Positions 1-7,380 of a DNA stretch of 57,394 nt are shown in pieces. The stretch's first letter is position 1; each line of letters opens with the position of its first letter. Source of the DNA: an uncultured Candidatus Competibacteraceae bacterium (lineage in GTDB: Bacteria > Pseudomonadota > Gammaproteobacteria > Competibacterales > Competibacteraceae). The translations under genes and the position numbers were made by a program. Where the stretch lies: the NCBI GenBank assembly GCA_937960715.1, contig CALGOO010000069.1:1-57394 (forward strand), given 5' to 3'. The notes under the pieces are model-generated. The model had not been told where the DNA came from. It saw nothing but the letters and a program-made list of their open reading frames with translations, and made no database searches.

Positions 1-1353
1 CTTTCCATCTCCGGCCTGGCCCGCCGGCTACCCCGCGCTCGACTGGTTACGCCCTTCATCAATCAAGTGCCCCGTTGGTCGCCGGACGGCACTCAAATCG
101 TATTTGCCAGCTACCAGAGCGGCAAATACCAGATCTACGTGAGGAAATCAGACGGGACAGTTCAGAATATCTCCGGGGGTTCGTTTAATGATTTTTATCC
201 CGACTGGCAGCCATTACCGGTCGACAGCGACGGTGATGGTATTTTGGATGGCGAAGATAACTGTCCAAATCATTCCAACCCGGACCAGGCTGATCTCGAC
301 TCCGATGGCATGGGCGATGTCTGCGACGACGACGATGACAATGACAACGTCCTGGATACGAGCGACAACTGTCCATTGGTTTCCAACTCGGATCAGATGG
401 ATTCTGACCTTGATCTCATTGGTGATGCCTGCGACGCCGATGATGATAATGATGGGGTTACGGATACTGTCGACAACTGCCCCTTTAGCTGGAATCCAGA
501 CCAAATCGATACTGACCATGATGGCCTTGGCGATGTTTGCGACAATGACCCCGATGGAGATGGAATCGTCATTGGCGACAACTGTCCACTAGTATCGAAT
601 CCTGAGCAAACCAACTCCGATGGAGACAGCGAGGGTGATGCCTGCGACGCCGACGATGACAACGACGGGGTTCTGGATACCGCCGACAACTGCCCATTGA
701 TGGCCAATCCCGACCAGGCCGATCTGGATGGCGATGGGATCGGAGATGTTTGCGACAGCGACGAGGATGGCGACGGCGTGCCAAACAACATGGATAATTG
801 TCCGTTGGTTGCTAACCCCAGCCAGGATGACGCGGATGCGGACGGTCAGGGCGATGCCTGTGATGCCGACGATGACAACGACGGGGTTTCGGATGGCGAT
901 GATAATTGCCCCTTGATTGCTAATCTCAACCAAGCCGATCTGGATGGCGACGGCATCGGTGACGCTTGCGACGGTGACCCCGATGGAGATGGAATCGTTA
1001 CTGGCGACAACTGCCCGCTAGTAGCGAATCCTAGCCAAGAGGACTTTGATGGAGACGGTGAGGGTGATGCCTGCGACGCGGACATCGATGGTGACGGCGT
1101 GTCGAACGCGGACGATATCTGCGGATTTACACCGACCGGTGTGGTGGTCGATCCAACCACGGGTTGCTCCATCGCCCAGCTCTGCCCGTGCGAAGGTCCG
1201 CGCGGCACGACGACGTCCTGGAAGAACCATGGCCAGTACGTGTCCTGCGTGGCCAAGACGTCCGGGAATTTTGTGTTGCAAGGACTGATCACGGCCACGG
1301 TGAAAGACGCCATCGTATCGGCGGCGGCTAACTCTAGCTGCGGCAGAAAGTAG
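1..1353 (+). CDS. Thrombospondin type 3 repeat calcium-binding protein, 5' end outside window
   Basis: The reading frame is open to the left edge, so the true start lies outside the window; the first internal start codon is a GTG at 67. The left part carries a PD40/TolB-type beta-propeller blade (PRWSPDG, IVFAS, then YPDWQP). It is followed by eight DNCP-containing thrombospondin type 3 repeats rich in DxDxDG calcium-binding loops, with a ninth degenerate copy (DDICG). The last 60 residues contain a CPC motif and WKNHGQYVSCVA, a tail I recall from other secreted bacterial TSP3 proteins. The protein is probably exported and calcium-stabilised; its ligand or role is unknown. No signal peptide can be seen because the N-terminus is missing. 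Confidence 0.85.
   Translation, partial: LSISGLARRLPRARLVTPFINQVPRWSPDGTQIVFASYQSGKYQIYVRKSDGTVQNISGGSFNDFYPDWQPLPVDSDGDGILDGEDNCPNHSNPDQADLDSDGMGDVCDDDDDNDNVLDTSDNCPLVSNSDQMDSDLDLIGDACDADDDNDGVTDTVDNCPFSWNPDQIDTDHDGLGDVCDNDPDGDGIVIGDNCPLVSNPEQTNSDGDSEGDACDADDDNDGVLDTADNCPLMANPDQADLDGDGIGDVCDSDEDGDGVPNNMDNCPLVANPSQDDADADGQGDACDADDDNDGVSDGDDNCPLIANLNQADLDGDGIGDACDGDPDGDGIVTGDNCPLVANPSQEDFDGDGEGDACDADIDGDGVSNADDICGFTPTGVVVDPTTGCSIAQLCPCEGPRGTTTSWKNHGQYVSCVAKTSGNFVLQGLITATVKDAIVSAAANSSCGRK
547..1089 (+). repeat. Imperfect DNA-level duplication inside the TSP3 repeats
   Basis: About 110 bases from 547 recur from 976 with only scattered differences, an offset of 429 bases (143 codons). Both copies encode DPDGDGIV, GDNCPLV and EGDACDAD. 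The match at nucleotide level, stronger than between other repeats, points to a fairly recent internal duplication that kept the frame. Confidence 0.7.
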
Positions 1354-1662
1354 AGGTAGTGATTATTCGCGGAGCCAGGTTCTGGCTCCGTGAATCCCCT
1401 TGGCGCGCTGTGGGCAGGTGGAGTTAGTCGGATTAAATCTAGTGATTCAATGGGTTAGTGTAACGCGATTTAGCGAAATTTGTACGCCGGACGCACTTTG
1501 ACTTAGGGGTAAAGCTGCCCGCGGGATGTGATCGTCTCAACACTTTCCACCGCGCCTTGACGCATGGGGGTAAAACCTTAAGCTAGCGGTCCATGACGGC
1601 TCGGGCCGAAGGGCGTCCGGGCCGTTCTCGTTGCTCAAACATTGGTATTCGTGGGGAGTGTT
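1354..1662. other. Intergenic region before argG
   Basis: About 310 bases hold no convincing gene. Besides the hairpin at 1365-1395, a TTGACG at 1557-1562 lies 16 bases before TAAGCT (1579-1584), a possible but weak sigma-70 promoter for argG. Two similar GGGGTAAA stretches occur at about 1506 and 1567. Nothing else was recognised. Confidence 0.4.
1365..1395 (+). terminator. Strong hairpin after the TSP3 gene
   Basis: A 14-base-pair stem (one G-T pair) with a GTT loop starts 11 bases after the stop codon. Its core is GGAGCCAG paired with CTGGCTCC. There is no following T run, so it may be a weak or factor-assisted terminator or an mRNA 3'-end stabiliser. Confidence 0.5.
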
Positions 1663-2880
1663 ATGTCCGACGTGAAAAAAGTCGTGCTGGCCTATTCGGG
1701 TGGCCTGGATACCTCGGTGATTTTGAAATGGTTGCAGGACGTGTATCAATGCGAGGTGGTGACCTTCACCGCCGATCTGGGCCAGGGCGAGGAACTGGAG
1801 CCGGCCCGCGCCAAGGCGCTCAAGCTGGGCATCAAACCGGAAAACATCTTCATCGACGATCTGCGCGAGGAGTTCGTGCGCGATTTCGTGTTCCCCATGT
1901 TCCGGGCCAATGCCATTTACGAAGGTGAGTACCTGCTCGGCACCTCCATCGCCCGCCCCTTGATCGCCAAGCGCCAGATCGAAATCGCGGTGGCGACCGG
2001 GGCCGACGCCGTTTCACACGGCGCCACCGGCAAGGGCAATGATCAGGTGCGCTTCGAACTGGGCGCCTACGCCCTCAAGCCGGATATCAAGATCATCGCG
2101 CCGTGGCGGGAGTGGGACTTGCTGTCGCGGGAGAAGCTGCTGGCCTATGCCGAGCAGCACGGCATTCCGGTCGAAATGAAGCGTGGGACGAAATCGCCGT
2201 ACTCGATGGACGCCAACCTGTTGCACATTTCCTATGAAGGGGGGGTGTTGGAAGACCCATGGAGCGAGCCCGAGGAAGAGATGTGGCGCTGGTCGGTGTC
2301 CCCCGAGAAAGCGCCCGATCAGCCGCGCTATGTGGAACTCGCCTATCGCCAGGGCGACATCGTCGCCATCGACGGCGAGACACTCAGTCCCGCCGCCGTG
2401 CTGACCCGGCTGAATCGACTGGGCGGCGAGCACGGCATCGGTCGGCTGGACCTGGTGGAAAACCGCTATGTCGGGATGAAATCGCGCGGCTGCTACGAGA
2501 CCCCCGGCGGCACCATCATGCTCAAGGCGCACCGGGCGATGGAATCGCTGACCCTGGATCGGGAAGTCGCCCATCTCAAGGACGATCTGATGCCGCGTTA
2601 CGCCAGCCTGGTCTACAACGGCTACTGGTGGAGCCCCGAGCGGAAGATGCTGCAAACCTTGATCGACGCCTCGCAAGCTCCAGTCAATGGCGTGGTGCGG
2701 GTGAAGCTGTACAAGGGCAATGTGATCGTGGTGGGCCGCAAGTCGGATGACAGCCTGTTCGACATGAACATCGCCACGTTCGAGGATGATGCTGGCGCCT
2801 ACAATCAGAAGGACGCCGAGGGTTTCATCAAGCTCAACGCCTTGCGGATGCGCATCGCGGCGCTGAAAGGGCGGCGGTAA
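1663..2880 (+). CDS. argG: Argininosuccinate synthase
   Basis: This cytosolic enzyme joins citrulline and aspartate using ATP to make argininosuccinate, the penultimate step of arginine synthesis. The N-terminal AYSGGLDTS is the PP-loop ATP pyrophosphatase signature. GATGKGNDQVRFE and EYLLGTSIARP are the citrulline/aspartate-binding segments of the family. The length, 405 residues, is normal. The ATG at 1663 is chosen because GGGGAG sits just upstream and the family starts right before the VVLAYSGG strand. An upstream in-frame TTG at 1642 is unlikely. The gene stands alone on the plus strand and faces the sulfurtransferase gene. Confidence 0.97.
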   Translation: MSDVKKVVLAYSGGLDTSVILKWLQDVYQCEVVTFTADLGQGEELEPARAKALKLGIKPENIFIDDLREEFVRDFVFPMFRANAIYEGEYLLGTSIARPLIAKRQIEIAVATGADAVSHGATGKGNDQVRFELGAYALKPDIKIIAPWREWDLLSREKLLAYAEQHGIPVEMKRGTKSPYSMDANLLHISYEGGVLEDPWSEPEEEMWRWSVSPEKAPDQPRYVELAYRQGDIVAIDGETLSPAAVLTRLNRLGGEHGIGRLDLVENRYVGMKSRGCYETPGGTIMLKAHRAMESLTLDREVAHLKDDLMPRYASLVYNGYWWSPERKMLQTLIDASQAPVNGVVRVKLYKGNVIVVGRKSDDSLFDMNIATFEDDAGAYNQKDAEGFIKLNALRMRIAALKGRR

Positions 2881-2891
2881 CCAATCCGCCA

Positions 2892-2921
2892 GCCGGCGCG
2901 TTTTTGCAACCGCGCCGGTTT
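2892..2921 (+). terminator. Candidate bidirectional terminator between argG and the sulfurtransferase gene
   Basis: CCGGCGCG (2893-2900) pairs with CGCGCCGG (2911-2918) around a loop containing five T residues, then TTT. It lies between two convergent stop codons and could serve argG and perhaps the opposing gene. Confidence 0.5.
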
Positions 2922-2937
2922 CGATACCGCCCGCGAT

Positions 2938-3786
2938 TCACTCAACGTCGGTCGCCACGGGCCGGCCAGGATCGCGGATCCACTCGCTCCAGGAACCGGG
3001 GTACAGCCGCGAACCGCGCAGGCCCGCGGCTTCCATCGCCAGCAGGTTGTGGCAGGCGGTCACGCCGGAACCGCAACTATGCACCACCGTGGTCGGCGGC
3101 CGTTCGCCCAGTGCCGCCGCGAACCGCGCCCGTAGTTCAGCGACCGGCGGAAAATGACCTTCTGCGGTTAAATTGCCCTCGGTCGGCAGGTTGACCGCGC
3201 CCGGGATGTGGCCGGCAACCGGATCGATGGGCTCCATCTCGCCTCGAAACCGCGCCGCCGCCCGCGCGTCCAGCACCACGTTCTCCGGGGGCAGCGCCAG
3301 GACCTGCGCCGTGGTCAGCCAAAGTTGGTTGTCCGGTCGGCCGCTGAATACCGTCGGTTGCACGGTGGGCAATGTGGCGGTCAACGGCAACCCTGCTCGT
3401 TGCCAGGCGGGAAAACCGCCGTCCAGCACCGCCGCCGCTTCGTGTCCCAGCCAGCGCAGCAGCCACCACAGCCGCGCCGCCGCTAGCATCCCCCCCATGT
3501 CATCGTAGGCCACGACCTGGGTTCCAGGACCGATACCCCATGCACTCAGCTTCCGTGCCAGCAATCCTGGATCGGGCAGCGGATGCCGGCCCGTGGTCGG
3601 TGTAATCGGGCTGGACAGATCTTCGTCAAGATGGGCATAGCGAGCGCCGGGCAAATGACTGTCCTGGTAGGTGCGACGGCCCGCCTCGGTATCCATCAGG
3701 CTGAAGCGGCAATCCACCACCACCCAATGGGGATCGTCGAGATGGGCGTGCAAAATAGCGGCGTCAATCAGCGTGTCGTAGCGCAT
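2938..3786 (-). CDS. sseA: Thiosulfate/3-mercaptopyruvate sulfurtransferase
   Basis: A two-domain rhodanese of 282 residues, the usual size. The C-terminal active domain has the cysteine loop HSCGSGVTA (Cys238). CG-SG-VTA is typical of 3-mercaptopyruvate sulfurtransferases rather than thiosulfate rhodaneses, which have CRKGVT. The N-terminal inactive domain keeps VVDCRFSLMD and GARYAHLDEDLS. It likely moves sulfane sulfur from mercaptopyruvate to thiol or cyanide acceptors. It lies 27 bases downstream of rlmJ on the same strand and may be cotranscribed. The substrate is inferred from the loop only. Confidence 0.9.
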   Translation of the reverse strand: MRYDTLIDAAILHAHLDDPHWVVVDCRFSLMDTEAGRRTYQDSHLPGARYAHLDEDLSSPITPTTGRHPLPDPGLLARKLSAWGIGPGTQVVAYDDMGGMLAAARLWWLLRWLGHEAAAVLDGGFPAWQRAGLPLTATLPTVQPTVFSGRPDNQLWLTTAQVLALPPENVVLDARAAARFRGEMEPIDPVAGHIPGAVNLPTEGNLTAEGHFPPVAELRARFAAALGERPPTTVVHSCGSGVTACHNLLAMEAAGLRGSRLYPGSWSEWIRDPGRPVATDVE

Positions 3787-3813
3787 GGATCTTGAGCAAT
3801 CAGGGGTCGGGGG

Positions 3814-4659
3814 TCAGGGTGCCGGAGTCAGCCATTCCAGCCGGGTTTGGCCATGCTCGCCAACGCGCAACCAGCGCAGCAGTTCCGGCAGCAGGCGGCC
3901 CAGCGTTTCGTCCAGCTTCCATGGCGGATTGACGAGGATCATGCCGCATCCATGCAGGCCCGGTGGACCGTCGTAGGGATACAGCCCCAGTTCCGCGCAC
4001 AGCATCGCTGGAATCTCCAACTGTTGCAAAGTCCGTTGAAGGCGCAGGCTGGGCGCGCGGTCGAGAATGGGATACCAGAGGGCGACGATCCCGGTTGCCC
4101 AGCGGCGGTGAATGACCTGGACCGCTTCAAGCAAACGGTCGAATTCATCCTTCAGTTCGTAGGCCGGGTCGATCAGCACCAGCCCGCGCCGTTCCGGGGG
4201 CGGCAGCAATGCCTTGGGCGCGGCGTAGCCGTCCTGGTGGTGAACCGCGACTTGGCGGTCGCCGGCGAATTCGGCCTTGAGCGCGGCGTGCTCGGCTGGA
4301 TGCAATTCGGTCAGCAGCAGCCGGTCGCCGGGACGCAGCAGCGCGCGAGCAAGCCGCGGCGAGCCGGGGTAATAGCGTAAAGGACCGTCCGGATTCAGCG
4401 CCCGAACCCGCGCCACATAATCGGCCAGTTCCGAACTCAGCCCGGACTGATTCCACAACCGGCCGATGCCGCCGGCGAATTCGCGGTTTTTCCGCGCCGG
4501 CGGGGAATGCAGGTCGTAGCGGCCCGCGCCAGCGTGAGTGTCGAGCAGGCAAAACGGCTTGTCCTTGCGGTGCAGGGCGCGGATGAGCTGAACCAGCAGG
4601 ACATGCTTGAACACGTCCGCGAAATTACCGGCGTGGAAGGCGTGGCGATAGCTCAGCAT
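3814..4659 (-). CDS. rlmJ: 23S rRNA (adenine-2030-N6)-methyltransferase RlmJ
   Basis: The N-terminus MLSYRHAFHAGNFADVFKH is almost diagnostic of RlmJ, which methylates A2030 of 23S rRNA. LIDPAYE is the catalytic motif IV (DPAY in place of the more common NPPY). YYPGSP and LTELHP match the SAM-binding region. The length, 281 residues, is as expected. It sits upstream of the sulfurtransferase gene on the same strand. Confidence 0.95.
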   Translation of the reverse strand: MLSYRHAFHAGNFADVFKHVLLVQLIRALHRKDKPFCLLDTHAGAGRYDLHSPPARKNREFAGGIGRLWNQSGLSSELADYVARVRALNPDGPLRYYPGSPRLARALLRPGDRLLLTELHPAEHAALKAEFAGDRQVAVHHQDGYAAPKALLPPPERRGLVLIDPAYELKDEFDRLLEAVQVIHRRWATGIVALWYPILDRAPSLRLQRTLQQLEIPAMLCAELGLYPYDGPPGLHGCGMILVNPPWKLDETLGRLLPELLRWLRVGEHGQTRLEWLTPAP

Positions 4660-4741
4660 CGCGCTTGCTTGATCTCCCCTCTCTTCATCAGTGGGAGAGA
4701 GGTTGGGATTGAGGCGTCAAAGCAGCGGACCCGTCGGCGTG

Positions 4742-5833
4742 TCAGTCGGCATATTGGCGAAGGCGCACCGGGCGTCGCCGCGCGCCCCACGTGCCCGGTT
4801 GGGTTTCGAACACGCCGGCGCAGGGCGTTCCACAGGACTTGCAGCGCCCGTCGGCGGTCAGGTTCCACTCGCCGAGCGTGTACCAGTCGCGGCCGATCAG
4901 CTTTCGCCCGCACTGATGGCAGTAGGTGCTGCCGCCTTTCTCGTCGTTGACGTTGCCGGTGTAGGCGTAATGGATGCCGTTCTTCAGCGCGATCCGCCGC
5001 GCCCGGCTTAGGGTCGAGGGTGGGGTGGGGGAGTGGTTCAGCATCTTCCAGTCCGGATGGAAGGCGGTGAAATGAATCGGCACGTCCGGGCCCAGGTTCT
5101 CCACCACCCACTGGGTCAGCGCCTCCAGTTCCGCGTCCGAATCGTTCTCGCCGGGAATCAGCAGGGTGGTGATTTCGAACCAGACGCTGGTCTCGCGCTT
5201 CAAATAAACCAGGGTATCGAGCACCGGTTGCAGGTGGCCGCCGCAAATCTTCCAGTAAAACTCTTCGGTGAAGGCCTTCAAATCCACGTTGGCGGCGTCC
5301 ATGTATTTGTAGAATTCCCGGCGCGGTTCGTCGCACATGTAGCCGGCGGTGACCGCCACCGACTTGATCCCGTAGTCGCGACAGGCGATGGCGACGTCCA
5401 TGGCGTACTCCATGAAGATCACCGGATCATTGTAGGTGTAGGCCATGCTGCGACAGCCCAGTTCGTGGGCCACCCGCGCCAGCTTGTCCGGTGAGGCGGC
5501 GTCGGCCAGGGTATCCATCTCGCGCGACTTGCTCATGTCCCAGTTCTGGCAGAACTTGCAGGCCAGATTGCAACCGGCGGTGCCGAACGACAGCACCGAG
5601 GTGCCGGGCAGAAAATGGTTGAGGGGTTTCTTTTCGATCGGATCGATGCAAAAGCCGCTGGACCGGCCATAGCTGGTCAACATGATCTTGCCATCGTGGC
5701 AGCCGCGCACGAAGCACAGGCCCTGCTGGCCCTCGTGCAGCTTGCAAAAGCGCGGGCAGACGTCGCACTGGACCCGACCATCGTCGAGGGCGTGCCAGTA
5801 GCGGGTAGGAAAAAACTCGGTGGTTTGGTTCAT
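4742..5833 (-). CDS. amrS: AmmeMemoRadiSam system radical SAM enzyme
   Basis: A 363-residue radical SAM protein with a 4Fe-4S binding CNLACKFC (Cys88, Cys92, Cys95) preceded by a cysteine-rich N-terminus (CDVCPRFC, then LCFVRGC) and followed by a C-terminal CHQCGRKL and CKSCGTPC zinc-ribbon-like tail. NHFLPGTSVLSFGTAGCN is typical of this PflA-related family. The ATG at 5833 is preferred because AGGAGG lies five bases upstream; an adjacent ATG (5836) is the alternative. It is divergent from the Memo and AMMECR1 genes, which complete the conserved but functionally unexplained triad. Confidence 0.93.
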   Translation of the reverse strand: MNQTTEFFPTRYWHALDDGRVQCDVCPRFCKLHEGQQGLCFVRGCHDGKIMLTSYGRSSGFCIDPIEKKPLNHFLPGTSVLSFGTAGCNLACKFCQNWDMSKSREMDTLADAASPDKLARVAHELGCRSMAYTYNDPVIFMEYAMDVAIACRDYGIKSVAVTAGYMCDEPRREFYKYMDAANVDLKAFTEEFYWKICGGHLQPVLDTLVYLKRETSVWFEITTLLIPGENDSDAELEALTQWVVENLGPDVPIHFTAFHPDWKMLNHSPTPPSTLSRARRIALKNGIHYAYTGNVNDEKGGSTYCHQCGRKLIGRDWYTLGEWNLTADGRCKSCGTPCAGVFETQPGTWGARRRPVRLRQYAD

Positions 5834-5989
5834 CATGGCCTCCTGTGACAAAGGCTCTCGTCGTTTTTTAGCTAGTGGAAATACGGGTTGCCGTAAAGGT
5901 TAGACCACATGATTCGATCTTCGCCAAACGAATTTAGGCCCTATACTCTAACTGATCGATATTGGCAAACTCATCGGGAGGGCGTCGTT

Positions 5990-6778
5990 ATGCAAACCGT
6001 GCGCACACCCGCCGTGGCGGGATTGTTCTATCCAGCGGACGCCACGGAGCTGCACGCTCAGGTGCGGCACTTTCTCAGTCAGGTCGAACCTTCGACCGAA
6101 CCACCACCAAAGGCGATCATCGCCCCTCACGCGGGCTATATCTACTCCGGACCCGTCGCCGCCTCGGCTTATGCCCGGCTGCGGGCGGTCCGCGATGTCA
6201 TCACCCGGGTGGTCTTGCTGGGGCCCAGCCATCGGGTCGGGTTTCGGGGCATCGCGGTCAGTGGGATGAAGGCGTTCGCCACCCCGTTCGGCCAGATTCC
6301 GGTGGATCAGGAGGCGGTCGAGCAGGTTCGGGATCTGCCGGAAGTGGGCTTTCTGGAACAGGCCCACGCCCACGAGCACAGCCTGGAAGTGCATCTGCCG
6401 TTCCTGCAAGAGGTGCTGGGCGCGTTCAAGCTGGTTCCGCTGGTGGTCGGCGACGCCCGGCCGGTGGAAGTCGGAGCGGTGCTGGAAGCATTGTGGGGCG
6501 GACCGGAAACGCTGATCGTCATCAGTTCCGATCTCAGCCACTATCATGACTACCAAACCGCCCGCGACCTGGACAGCGCCACCTCCCAAGCCATCGAGGC
6601 CATGCGCTACGAGGACATCGGTTACGACCAGGCTTGCGGGCGCAATCCAGTCAATGGCCTGTTGTGGGTGGCGCGGCGCAAGGGTCTGCGCGGCGAAACC
6701 ATCGACCTGCGCAATTCCGGCGATACCGCTGGCTCGCGCGATCAGGTGGTTGGGTATGGCGCCTATGTGTTCCATTGA
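5990..6778 (+). CDS. amrB: AmmeMemoRadiSam system protein B (Memo family)
   Basis: A 262-residue member of the Memo family, related in fold to class III non-haem iron dioxygenases. The start MQTVRTPAVAGLFYPAD is the canonical N-terminus, and GGGAGG lies ahead of the ATG at 5990. HAGYIYSGPVAA, GPSHR and SSDLSHYHDY carry the histidines expected at the metal site. A TATACT at 5942 could be the -10 of its promoter. It is followed 17 bases later by the AMMECR1 gene. The biochemical role in bacteria is not established. Confidence 0.93.
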   Translation: MQTVRTPAVAGLFYPADATELHAQVRHFLSQVEPSTEPPPKAIIAPHAGYIYSGPVAASAYARLRAVRDVITRVVLLGPSHRVGFRGIAVSGMKAFATPFGQIPVDQEAVEQVRDLPEVGFLEQAHAHEHSLEVHLPFLQEVLGAFKLVPLVVGDARPVEVGAVLEALWGGPETLIVISSDLSHYHDYQTARDLDSATSQAIEAMRYEDIGYDQACGRNPVNGLLWVARRKGLRGETIDLRNSGDTAGSRDQVVGYGAYVFH

Positions 6779-6795
6779 CCGGGGGCGGCACCCAC

Positions 6796-7380
6796 ATGTT
6801 CACCGATAATTCGCTGTCGGCGGCGGATCGGGCCACGCTGCTGGAGGTAGCGCGCGCCTCGATCCAGCACGGCCTGCGGCACCGACGGGCGCTGGCGGTG
6901 GATCCGGCCGACTATCCGGAAACCTTGCGACCGTTGCGGGCCACCTTCGTGACCCTGGAGATCGATGGCCAGTTGCGCGGCTGCATCGGCGCGCTCACCG
7001 CCTATCAGCCGCTGGTTCAGGATGTCGCCGCCCACGCCTACGCGGCGGCGTTCGAGGATCCCCGCTTTCCCGAACTGCGGCCGGACGAGTTGCCTAAACT
7101 GGAAATCTTCGTCTCGGTGTTGTCGCCGCCGGAGCCGATGCATTTCGTTTCCGAGGAGGATTTGCTGGCGCAGGTACGGCCTGGGGTGGATGGGCTGATC
7201 CTCCAGTTCCGTCAGCGCCGCGCCACGTTTCTGCCGGCGGTGTGGGAAAATCTGCCCGACCCCTACGTCTTTCTGGCGCAACTCAAGCACAAGGCCGGGT
7301 TGCCGCTCGATTTCTGGTCGCCGGAGCTACGGGTCGAACGCTACACGACCGAGTATTTCGGCGCTGGCGATGCAGGGTGA
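6796..7380 (+). CDS. amrA: AmmeMemoRadiSam system protein A (AMMECR1 domain)
   Basis: A 194-residue protein with the AMMECR1 hallmark LRGCIGAL and flanking FVTLEIDGQ and AFEDPRFPEL. The start at 6796 gives the usual family length. Its stop codon overlaps the recB start by one base (TGATG), which suggests translational coupling to recB. Function is unknown; the gene neighbourhood with Memo and the radical SAM enzyme defines the system. Confidence 0.92.
   Translation: MFTDNSLSAADRATLLEVARASIQHGLRHRRALAVDPADYPETLRPLRATFVTLEIDGQLRGCIGALTAYQPLVQDVAAHAYAAAFEDPRFPELRPDELPKLEIFVSVLSPPEPMHFVSEEDLLAQVRPGVDGLILQFRQRRATFLPAVWENLPDPYVFLAQLKHKAGLPLDFWSPELRVERYTTEYFGAGDAG

Noticed and set aside
1..70. Possible frameshift at the left edge, since another frame reads PAWPAGYPALDW
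   Set aside because: The frame joined to the rest reads through to the edge and gives a natural blade (LVTPFINQVPRWSPDG); 70 bases are too few to argue for an error.
547..1089. Spaced similar units in the first gene as a possible CRISPR-like array
   Set aside because: The units are in frame, vary at third codon positions and encode TSP3 repeats; there are no constant-length identical repeats or unique spacers.
185..1313. Several antisense and frame-shifted open frames across the TSP3 repeat gene
   Set aside because: They arise from the Asp/Gly-rich GAT/GAC repeats; the translations are low-complexity Arg/Ser/His or Ile/Val strings with no domain, while the plus-frame product is a clear family member.
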